From: a virus
Virus record (IMG/VR): IMGVR_UViG_3300042478_000817
Location: 1 to 26,818 of that record
Length of the DNA stretch: 26,818 nucleotides
Direction: 5' to 3' (one strand)
In this document: in pieces, positions 1 through 5,495 of the stretch
How the letters are laid out: every line of letters starts with the position of its first letter
Numbering within the stretch: position 1 is the first letter of the stretch
Notes under the pieces: generated by a model
The model's database searches: none
What the model was told of the DNA's origin: nothing
Seen by the model: the letters and a program-made list of their open reading frames with translations, nothing else
Position numbers and translations under genes: made by a program

Positions 1-144
1 GGTATGCTCATCACTGCTGATGCCACCACTATGGGAAATGTTCGGGTTGGTTCGTGGAAGTATTCTCTTGATCTGACTCTTGGTGTGACTACGGAGGAGT
101 TGATGAACGGTCAGTTTGTCGTTTCTCCGAAAGTCACGCGGTGA
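1..144 (+). CDS. C-terminal end of an unidentified protein (5' truncated)
   Basis: The reading frame is open from the first base and ends at TGA 142-144, giving 47 residues that finish in FVVSPKVTR. The gene starts outside the window. The fragment is rich in T, V, G and L with alternating polar and hydrophobic residues, as expected of a beta-rich protein, and carries no motif I recognise. It is in the same orientation as everything downstream, and its stop overlaps a possible GTG start at 141. A structural protein is possible but not shown. Confidence 0.5.
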   Translation, partial: GMLITADATTMGNVRVGSWKYSLDLTLGVTTEELMNGQFVVSPKVTR

Positions 145-356
145 AGATACGAGTAACAGAAAACAATATTTCTGTAAAGCCCAAACAGACAGAGGGAAGA
201 CTTATTTGTTTTCGCAAGGAGTGGAGTGTCAAACCAAAGCCCAAAGGAGTGATACTTCAGCGATTCAAGCAAAAATCAGTGTTGAAGACAGATGAGATGT
301 TTGGGACTATTCTTCAAAAGAATCCCTTTCGGAGAATCCTGAAGCAAAACGATTGA
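141..356 (+). CDS. Small basic hypothetical protein (uncertain)
   Basis: An open frame of 71 codons starts with GTG overlapping the upstream stop (GTGA), the coupling geometry common in this window. The product is strongly basic and contains two similar short segments around SVKPK (near residues 11 and 29), so it could be a small nucleic-acid-binding protein. I recognise no family. There is no clear Shine-Dalgarno sequence, and the stop codon lies inside the -35 box of the next promoter. It may be a real early gene or a chance frame in a leader region. Confidence 0.35.
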   Translation: MKIRVTENNISVKPKQTEGRLICFRKEWSVKPKPKGVILQRFKQKSVLKTDEMFGTILQKNPFRRILKQND

Positions 357-380
357 CACCCCTGCACCCTGTGCTATACT
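353..380 (+). promoter_or_regulatory. Sigma70-type promoter with extended -10, upstream of dut
   Basis: TTGACA at 353-358 matches the -35 consensus exactly. A 16-base spacer leads to TATACT at 375-380, preceded by TG at 372-373 in the extended -10 position. Transcription would begin near 387, so the leader before the dUTPase start at 402 is only about 15 bases and is almost all ribosome binding site (AAGGAG at 388-393). This is the strongest host-type promoter I see and probably drives the early nucleotide and repair genes. Confidence 0.75.
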
Positions 381-401
381 CCACCGCAAGGAGACTACAT
401 C

Positions 402-980
402 ATGGATACACCCACACTCGGTTTTTATATTATTCCAGACACAGGCGCAGAGGTTCCCGCGTTTGCCACAGACGGCTCTGCGTGTTTTGACATCTGTGCC
501 CGATTCCATCACGACCCTGCCAATTCCGAAGGTGACTGGACCGCATACAAGCCAGTGATTGCCTACGGACCACAAAATGTCCGCATGGAACTCCACCCCA
601 CACATGGGGTGCTGGATGTGCCTGCGGGTTGGCGTTTCCTCATTCCCACAGGACTCATTTTGGATATTCCGCAGGGCTACTCCGTTCGGCTCCATGCACG
701 GAGCGGACTTGCGCTGAAGGAGGGCTTGGTGCTTGCGAATGCGGAAGGGGTGATCGACTCCGACTACACAGACGAATTAAAGATCATGGTCACCGCAATC
801 TCGTCGTGCATCGTGTCTGTTCCCAACGGGTCGCGCATTTGCCAAGGCGAACTGGTGCGGAATCAGCCTGTGTCGCTGGCACGGATTGACCACCCACCCA
901 TGCAGAAGACACAGCGCGAAGGTGGATTCGGCAGCACAGGACAGTTTAGTTGGGACGCAAACCCAGGAGCACAGCCATGA
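402..980 (+). CDS. dut: dUTPase (deoxyuridine 5'-triphosphate nucleotidohydrolase)
   Basis: The enzyme hydrolyses dUTP to dUMP and pyrophosphate, keeping uracil out of DNA and feeding thymidylate synthesis (ThyX lies at 12275). All five trimeric dUTPase motifs are visible in the 192 residues: I around CFDICA (28-33), II ARSGLA (99-104), III GVIDSDY (116-122) with the catalytic Asp at 119, IV GSRICQ (143-148) and V GGFGSTG (174-180). It is longer than the usual 150 or so residues because of an insertion at about 36-75 between motifs I and II. The ATG has AAGGAG nine bases upstream and follows a strong promoter. The stop overlaps the next start as ATGA. Confidence 0.95.
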   Translation: MDTPTLGFYIIPDTGAEVPAFATDGSACFDICARFHHDPANSEGDWTAYKPVIAYGPQNVRMELHPTHGVLDVPAGWRFLIPTGLILDIPQGYSVRLHARSGLALKEGLVLANAEGVIDSDYTDELKIMVTAISSCIVSVPNGSRICQGELVRNQPVSLARIDHPPMQKTQREGGFGSTGQFSWDANPGAQP

Positions 981-1303
981 CCCGAGATGAACTGCTGAAG
1001 TTTCACGAAGAGATCACAAAGGAAGCCCGTGACCTGATGAGCCTGAAGAATCGGGACTACGCAGGAAACGAAGGGCTTGAGCCGTTTGCAAACTTTACCC
1101 GTGTGGAGGCTATGGGCATCTGCAAGACAGAGCAGGGGTTCATGGTGCGCCTCACAGACAAGATGAGTCGCCTGTCCTCGTTTGTCCGCGCTGGTAAGAT
1201 GCACATCAAGGACGAGTCTTTCAAGGACACCTGTGTGGATGTTATTAATTACATGGTTCTGCTTGCTGCATATTTGAAAGACAAAGAGTCGCAAAAGCCT
1301 TAA
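977..1303 (+). CDS. MazG-like / DUF1599-type protein (nucleotide modification associated domain 1)
   Basis: This 108-residue, mostly helical protein resembles the small phage family called DUF1599 or nucleotide modification associated domain 1, related to all-alpha NTP pyrophosphohydrolases of the MazG type. Supporting segments are KNRDYAGN (24-31), RLTDKMSRL (58-66), DESFKDT (79-85) and DVINYMVL (88-95), where acidic residues of the kind that bind Mg-NTP recur. I chose ATG 977 over an upstream TTG at 950: it overlaps the dUTPase stop and has AGGAG at 965-969. The position next to dut fits a nucleotide-pool role. Family assignment is from recalled similarity and the substrate is unknown. Confidence 0.6.
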   Translation: MTRDELLKFHEEITKEARDLMSLKNRDYAGNEGLEPFANFTRVEAMGICKTEQGFMVRLTDKMSRLSSFVRAGKMHIKDESFKDTCVDVINYMVLLAAYLKDKESQKP

Positions 1304-1339
1304 AATATTCAGTCCACGGTAGATTGAAATATTGCTGTC

Positions 1340-1348
1340 TGCTATACT
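1340..1348 (+). promoter_or_regulatory. Extended -10 promoter immediately before uvsE
   Basis: TGCTATACT here is identical to the extended -10 before dut, and the 14-base stretch 1340-1353 matches 372-385 at 13 of 14 positions. TTGAAA at 1324-1329 resembles a -35 box but the spacer is only 13 bases, so activity would rest on the extended -10. The hexamer ends six bases before the ATG at 1355, which puts the expected start of transcription on or beside the start codon. Confidence 0.55.
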
Positions 1349-1354
1349 ACACCC

Positions 1355-2287
1355 ATGCCCATCCGATACCTAGGTTACGCCTGTATGAACTTGTCTCTGT
1401 GTGAGGGACGCAAAGCAAAGGATCGGTTCTTCACAGACCGAACCCTGCGGATGGATCGCTTTTCCCTAGAGCGTGTGGGGGAACTTGGTGCGCGGAACGC
1501 TGCCGATCTCCTCCCCATCCTACAGTGGAATGTTGCGAACGGCATTCGGTTCTTCCGCATCGGCAGCGGTATGTTTCCGTTCATGGATCACCCCACGCTT
1601 GGCTATGGCATCGCGGACTTGTCTCCATCACACAGAGCGGCAATCATCGCCCACTTGTCCGCAGCGGGTGTATACGCAAAGACGAACGGAATGCGCCTGT
1701 CGTGCCATCCTGGTCCGTACACCTGCATTGCGTCCCCCGATCCCGACACCGTTAAGAAGAGTGTGCTGTGTCTCCAAATGCACTCACTCATCGCAGACCT
1801 GTTGGGCTACGGGGACGAGTTTGCCATCAACATCCACATGGGCGGAGTCTACGGCGACAAGCACCAAACCGCAGGGCGGTTCCTCCGGGAGTTCTCCCGA
1901 CTCCCTGACAGTATCAAGCGGCGGCTCACACTTGAGAACGATGACAAGCCCTCAATGTGGAGCATGACCGAACTGTTCAAGGAGGTTGGGAAGCACTGCA
2001 CCGTGAAACTAGTGTTGGACATCCACCACCACCGCTTCTGCCAACAGGAGTCCCTGTCCGAAGCAGCAGACATGGCATTCCGCACATGGAGCGGTTTCTG
2101 TGAAGTTCCAAAGGTTCACTACTCGGAATCCAAGGAAGGTGCGCGACCGCAAGCCCACTCCGACTACATTCGCAAGGAAATTCCTCCACTGTCGGATACG
2201 GTGGAGTACGATGTGATGATTGAAGCCAAAGCAAAGGATTTGGCTCTACTTGAATACAGAAAGGTCTACTCGCCATGTTTGGTCTGA
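1355..2287 (+). CDS. uvsE: UV damage endonuclease (UvdE/UvsE family)
   Basis: A 310-residue TIM-barrel endonuclease that nicks DNA 5' of UV photoproducts and starts alternative excision repair. The family pattern runs the whole length: RYLGYACMNLSL at the start, then LPILQWNVANGIRFFRIGSG (53-72). Likely metal-site positions are His118 in the CHPGPY segment, His161 in IHMGGVYGDK, Glu194 in LTLENDD, Asp222/His224 in VLDIHHH, His255 and His268 in the VHYSESKEG-AHSDY stretch, and Glu290 in MIEAKAKDLAL. Length matches the family. No Shine-Dalgarno precedes the ATG, but a -10 box ends six bases before it. The 3' end overlaps the lysozyme start by 13 bases. Confidence 0.95.
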   Translation: MPIRYLGYACMNLSLCEGRKAKDRFFTDRTLRMDRFSLERVGELGARNAADLLPILQWNVANGIRFFRIGSGMFPFMDHPTLGYGIADLSPSHRAAIIAHLSAAGVYAKTNGMRLSCHPGPYTCIASPDPDTVKKSVLCLQMHSLIADLLGYGDEFAINIHMGGVYGDKHQTAGRFLREFSRLPDSIKRRLTLENDDKPSMWSMTELFKEVGKHCTVKLVLDIHHHRFCQQESLSEAADMAFRTWSGFCEVPKVHYSESKEGARPQAHSDYIRKEIPPLSDTVEYDVMIEAKAKDLALLEYRKVYSPCLV

Positions 2288-2667
2288 TTCTGTCCGCAGT
2301 TCTGTGCCTTGTTCCCCCCACCGTTGATACCCGTCCTCTGCTTGATGCCATGTATGCGGTGGAGTCCACCAGTGGCAAGAATCTTGTAGGTGACGGTGGA
2401 CGCGCCATTGGTCCGTATCAGATTTGGCGCGAGTATTGGCAGGACGCTGTGGAACACGATCCGTCCATCGGCGGCTCGTATCGTGACTGCATGGACAAGG
2501 CGTATTCGGAGCGGATCATCCGTGCGTATTGGGCGCGTTATGCCCCAAAGGGAGCGACTGTTGAGCAGTTGGCACGGATTCATAACGGTGGACCTTCAGG
2601 TCACAAGCGTAGCGCGACCGTGAAGTATTGGAAGAAAATTGTTGCAGCAATTAGGCGTTTTTCGTGA
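2275..2667 (+). CDS. Exported lysozyme of the invertebrate (i-type / destabilase) family
   Basis: The 130-residue product begins with a hydrophobic segment (residues 2-16) that looks like a signal peptide or signal anchor, then a muramidase-like domain. The order AVES (28-31), IGPYQI (45-50), YWQDA (54-58), YWARYA (85-90), ARIHNGGPSG (100-109), T-KYW (115-119) follows the i-type lysozyme (destabilase) pattern closely. Glu30 would be the general acid and Asp40 the second acidic residue. Animal members are cysteine-rich, while this one has only Cys11 and Cys72, so it cannot have their disulfide network. It probably cleaves peptidoglycan at lysis. A generic transglycosylase-type endolysin is the alternative. 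The start overlaps uvsE; the end overlaps the next GTG as GTGA. Confidence 0.75.
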   Translation: MFGLILSAVLCLVPPTVDTRPLLDAMYAVESTSGKNLVGDGGRAIGPYQIWREYWQDAVEHDPSIGGSYRDCMDKAYSERIIRAYWARYAPKGATVEQLARIHNGGPSGHKRSATVKYWKKIVAAIRRFS

Positions 2668-3167
2668 TACAATTTGACAGCCCATACAAGTTTGAGGTTG
2701 AGGATTTTTCTTTTGGAAATCTGAACCGTTTAATCTTGATTGAGTTGTTTGTTGATGGTAGAGTTGCTTCGAAGTTTCTAGAAAGACACATTCCCATTTG
2801 GTTTTCGGAGTTGACATTCGTAGACAAGGCTGGTTACGATTTCATCCACGAAGACGGTTCGCGCTACGAAGCAAAGTGTTTCACAAAGTCTGGACTGAAT
2901 TACTCTGCTTCAAAATATCAAGGAGTAGGCAGGGAGATTGACATAAATGAACACACCAAACACGCAAGCAGCACAAATTACATACTCTGCGATGTGGTGT
3001 CTTTTCCAATCATAAGAGTGGTTTTCTTTGACGGAAAGACCCTACTATCTCGCTACCCAACAGGACTGATTAAATATGCAGAACGACACCGAATCTTTTG
3101 TGAGCGATCAAATCTACTTGATGGATTGTCTTCAGGGGATGAAGCAACTGCCGTTCAGCAGTGTTGA
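2664..3167 (+). CDS. Probable type II restriction endonuclease (PD-(D/E)XK type)
   Basis: No named enzyme is recognised. The 167-residue product has a candidate PD-(D/E)XK active site: Asp59 (in AGYDFIHEDG), then Glu69-Ala-Lys71 (RYEAK), followed by a hydrophobic strand ending IIRVVFF. It directly precedes and overlaps by 92 bases a beta-class DNA methyltransferase, the usual arrangement of a restriction-modification pair. The start is GTG overlapping the lysozyme stop. The gene is visibly AT-rich: bases 2701-2760 contain 19 G+C out of 60 by hand count, against 31 of 60 at 1741-1800 in uvsE, which suggests separate acquisition. A nuclease of other purpose, such as attack on host or rival DNA, is possible. 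Confidence 0.6.
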   Translation: MIQFDSPYKFEVEDFSFGNLNRLILIELFVDGRVASKFLERHIPIWFSELTFVDKAGYDFIHEDGSRYEAKCFTKSGLNYSASKYQGVGREIDINEHTKHASSTNYILCDVVSFPIIRVVFFDGKTLLSRYPTGLIKYAERHRIFCERSNLLDGLSSGDEATAVQQC

Positions 3168-3903
3168 TGTGGTCGTTACTTCTCCGCCATACAATCTCAA
3201 CATAAACTACGGACAATACGAAGACAACAAGCCAAGACAAGAGTATCTTGACTGGCTAGAATCCGTGTTTGTGGAGTGCAAGCGGATTCTAAAAGACGAC
3301 GGGCATCTATTCATCAACATGGGCTACTCTAATGTAGACCCTTGGGTGGGAATGGATGTTGCGTATCGGGTGAAGAATCATTTTGTTTTGCAAAACAACA
3401 TATCGTGGGTCAAGTCCGTTTATGTGGGAAACAAAACATCTGGACACTTCAAACCCATCAACTCATCTAGATTCATTACACCAACATGGGAAAACATATT
3501 TCACTTTACCAAGACTGGATCTGTTCCTGTTGATCGGCTGTCTGTAGGTGTTCCTTATGAATACTACAAGGAAAATCTTAGAAACGAAAGCACAGCAAGC
3601 ACCAAGCCAAACCTTCGATGCAAGGGAAACACTTGGTTTATTCCTTATGAAACCATAAATTCAAAGGAGTTGAAAGGAAAACACCCCGCCGTTTTTCCTG
3701 TTCAGTTGGCATCGGATTGCATTAAACTCTCTGCCAAGAAAACAGGAGTAGTTCTAGATCCATTTATGGGAACAGGAACAACCGCTGTTGCTGCTGTTAA
3801 AAACGGTATGCGCTACATTGGATACGAGATAGATCCAGACTATCACAAGTTTTCGATAGATCGACTGCAAAAGGAAACCCTTCTAGAGGATTTTATGACA
3901 TGA
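3076..3903 (+). CDS. DNA methyltransferase, beta class (likely N4-cytosine), partner of the endonuclease
   Basis: The 275-residue enzyme transfers a methyl group from AdoMet to a DNA base. Motif IV TSPPYN is near residue 35 and the AdoMet-binding motif I, DPFMGTGTTAVAA, is near residues 227-239 followed by YIGYEIDPDY; this IV-before-I order defines the beta class. TSPPY rather than DPPY favours N4-cytosine as target (inference). The central segment around GHFKPINSSRF probably belongs to target recognition. ATG 3076 has AGGA about nine bases upstream and retains the typical IYLMDCLQGMKQLP entry strand. It overlaps the endonuclease and shares its low G+C. The stop overlaps the next start as ATGA. 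Confidence 0.9.
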   Translation: MQNDTESFVSDQIYLMDCLQGMKQLPFSSVDVVVTSPPYNLNINYGQYEDNKPRQEYLDWLESVFVECKRILKDDGHLFINMGYSNVDPWVGMDVAYRVKNHFVLQNNISWVKSVYVGNKTSGHFKPINSSRFITPTWENIFHFTKTGSVPVDRLSVGVPYEYYKENLRNESTASTKPNLRCKGNTWFIPYETINSKELKGKHPAVFPVQLASDCIKLSAKKTGVVLDPFMGTGTTAVAAVKNGMRYIGYEIDPDYHKFSIDRLQKETLLEDFMT

Positions 3904-4295
3904 GCAAGCCATTTGGATATTCGTATTACCTTGATATGTACGGTTGCCGCGCAGGAGCAGCGGATGACTTGGAACTGCACTACCGCTTTCTTGAGCGCGT
4001 GGTGGACAAGATCGGCATGACCCGCATGAGTCAGCCTGTTGTGATGCACGGTCCCACGGATCACGGCACCGAACTGTATCCCGACAAGGCAGGAGTCAGC
4101 GGGTGGGTTCCTCTCATTGAGAGCGGTATTCAGATTCACTCAATGGAACCAAAGCGATTCATTACCCTTGATGTGTATTCGTGCAACAAGTTTGACAAGC
4201 AGATCATTCTTGACTACGCACGGGAGTGCTTTGGCTTCCAGCAGCACGAAGAGCGGTTCTTTGTGCGTGGGATGGGATATGGCGACATCCCATGA
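3900..4295 (+). CDS. speD: S-adenosylmethionine decarboxylase-like pyruvoyl enzyme (SpeD family)
   Basis: SpeD makes decarboxylated AdoMet, the aminopropyl donor for spermidine, using a pyruvoyl group formed by self-cleavage before a serine. The 131-residue length matches the small prokaryotic class. In the segment LIESGIQIH (72-80), Glu74-Ser75 fits the cleavage site. His80 (+5) and Cys95 (+20) stand at the spacing of the processing His and catalytic Cys in bacterial SpeD. The usual ESH reads ESG here. Some SpeD relatives have become ornithine or arginine decarboxylases, so the substrate is open. T4-like cyanophages are known to carry speD. The gene is joined by ATGA overlaps to DNA methyltransferase genes on both sides. 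Confidence 0.8.
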   Translation: MSKPFGYSYYLDMYGCRAGAADDLELHYRFLERVVDKIGMTRMSQPVVMHGPTDHGTELYPDKAGVSGWVPLIESGIQIHSMEPKRFITLDVYSCNKFDKQIILDYARECFGFQQHEERFFVRGMGYGDIP

Positions 4296-5239
4296 ATACC
4301 CACCGCATCATTCTTGGCGACTGCATTGAGGGCATGAAGACTCTGCCCGATGGGGTTGTCCACACTTGCATCACATCGCCTCCCTATTTCGGACTCCGCG
4401 ACTACGGCGGCGGGGACAGCGAGATCGGTCAGGAGGACACCGTTGAGGGCTATGTGCAGAAGATGACCGAAGTGTTCCGCGAGGTGCGCCGTATCCTGCG
4501 TGATGACGGCACCCTGTGGCTGAACCTTGGCGACTCGTATATGAGCGCAAAGAACTGCGCCCCGCCCCCACAGACGCAGGGTGGTCAGCGCGGAATGCCT
4601 TCAGACTTTGTTCCTGCAAACCGCAAGGATCAGAAGGGGCTGAAGACGAAGGACTTGATCGGCATTCCTTGGCGTGTAGCCTTTGCGCTGCAAGCGGACG
4701 GGTGGTATCTACGCCAAGACATCATTTGGAATAAGCCCAACCCCATGCCTGAGAGTGTGGAAGACCGCTGCACCAAGGCACACGAATACATCTTCTTGCT
4801 TTCCAAGAAGCCACACTATCACTACGATCACGAAGCAATCAAGGAACCTGCTCGTAATTGGGGAACCCGTGATCGCACCGAGATGCGAAATGGAACTACC
4901 GATCCCAAACTCAAGCACCACGGGCTACAGGGCAAGGAGTGGGAAGAGAATCCGCTGAAGAACAAGCGGTCGGTGTGGACGGTGAACGCCAAGGGCTACA
5001 AGGGCGCACACTTTGCGGTGTACCCAGAAAACCTGATCCAGCCGTGTGTGCTGGCAGGATGCCCAGTGGGAGGTACGGTGTTTGATCCGTTCACAGGCAG
5101 CGGCACCACTGCTGTGGTCGCACTCAAAAATGGACGCAACTACATCGGAACAGAACTGAATCCTGAATATGTTAAAATCGCAGAGGAACGGATCAAGGAA
5201 GCCGTTCCACAAACACTTGAGGAGATTCTAAATGGGTAA
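4292..5239 (+). CDS. Second DNA methyltransferase, beta class
   Basis: A 315-residue AdoMet-dependent DNA methyltransferase. Motif IV TSPPYFGLRDYG lies near residues 29-40 and motif I, DPFTGSGTTAVVALKNG, near 268-284 followed by YIGTELNPEY, giving beta-class order. I start it at ATG 4292, which overlaps the SpeD stop (ATGA) and leads straight into IILGDCIEGMKTLP; the open frame extends upstream only inside speD. Unlike the first methyltransferase it is GC-rich (39 of 60 bases at 4381-4440) and has no adjacent nuclease, so it looks like an orphan enzyme of different origin. N4-cytosine is the likelier target from TSPPY, but N6-adenine is not excluded. Confidence 0.9.
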   Translation: MNTHRIILGDCIEGMKTLPDGVVHTCITSPPYFGLRDYGGGDSEIGQEDTVEGYVQKMTEVFREVRRILRDDGTLWLNLGDSYMSAKNCAPPPQTQGGQRGMPSDFVPANRKDQKGLKTKDLIGIPWRVAFALQADGWYLRQDIIWNKPNPMPESVEDRCTKAHEYIFLLSKKPHYHYDHEAIKEPARNWGTRDRTEMRNGTTDPKLKHHGLQGKEWEENPLKNKRSVWTVNAKGYKGAHFAVYPENLIQPCVLAGCPVGGTVFDPFTGSGTTAVVALKNGRNYIGTELNPEYVKIAEERIKEAVPQTLEEILNG

Positions 5240-5495
5240 ATTCAAGCCAATTGGAAAATGGATTTGGGTGCAGTCTCACCTTGGAGGTCAGACCACCACA
5301 TCGGCAGGAATTGTTTACAACGAAATAATCAATTCTCGCTACATTTGGGCTACGGTTGTGGCAATCGGTGATAAACTAACGGAAGACATTCGCGTAGGTG
5401 ACCGTGTTCTTTGGGATCGTACACAGAACAAGGGGCAGGGTCACGAAGACAAGGACATGGTGCATCAGGATTGGGTTGCCGTAGTGGAGCGATAA
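5232..5495 (+). CDS. groES: GroES-like co-chaperonin (functional analogue of T4 gp31)
   Basis: The 87-residue protein fits a GroES fold: KPIGKWIWVQ as the first strand, a mobile-loop-like stretch GGQTTTSAGIVYN (residues 18-30) with the hydrophobic IVY where GroES has IVL, then ATVVAIGDK, IRVGDRVLW and a final DWVAVVE strand. GroES caps GroEL during folding, and T4 supplies gp31 for its capsid protein. This protein probably does the same for a host GroEL. It is shorter than gp31 (111 aa) and close to bacterial GroES. It overlaps the methyltransferase by eight bases, and its stop overlaps the polymerase start as TAATG. Confidence 0.85.
   Translation: MGKFKPIGKWIWVQSHLGGQTTTSAGIVYNEIINSRYIWATVVAIGDKLTEDIRVGDRVLWDRTQNKGQGHEDKDMVHQDWVAVVER

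Noticed and set aside
1304-1340. Terminator-like inverted AATATT segments between the MazG-like gene and uvsE
   Set aside because: The AT-rich stem would be weak, the loop long, and there is no following T-run.
1473-1967. Second + strand open frame inside uvsE
   Set aside because: It is out of frame with the well-conserved endonuclease, has the serine/arginine/proline-rich composition of a shadow frame, and no ribosome site.
5411-5494. N-terminal extension of the DNA polymerase
   Set aside because: It is an overlap with the GroES-like gene in another frame. ATG 5495 gives the TAATG junction typical of this operon and a normal polymerase N-terminus.
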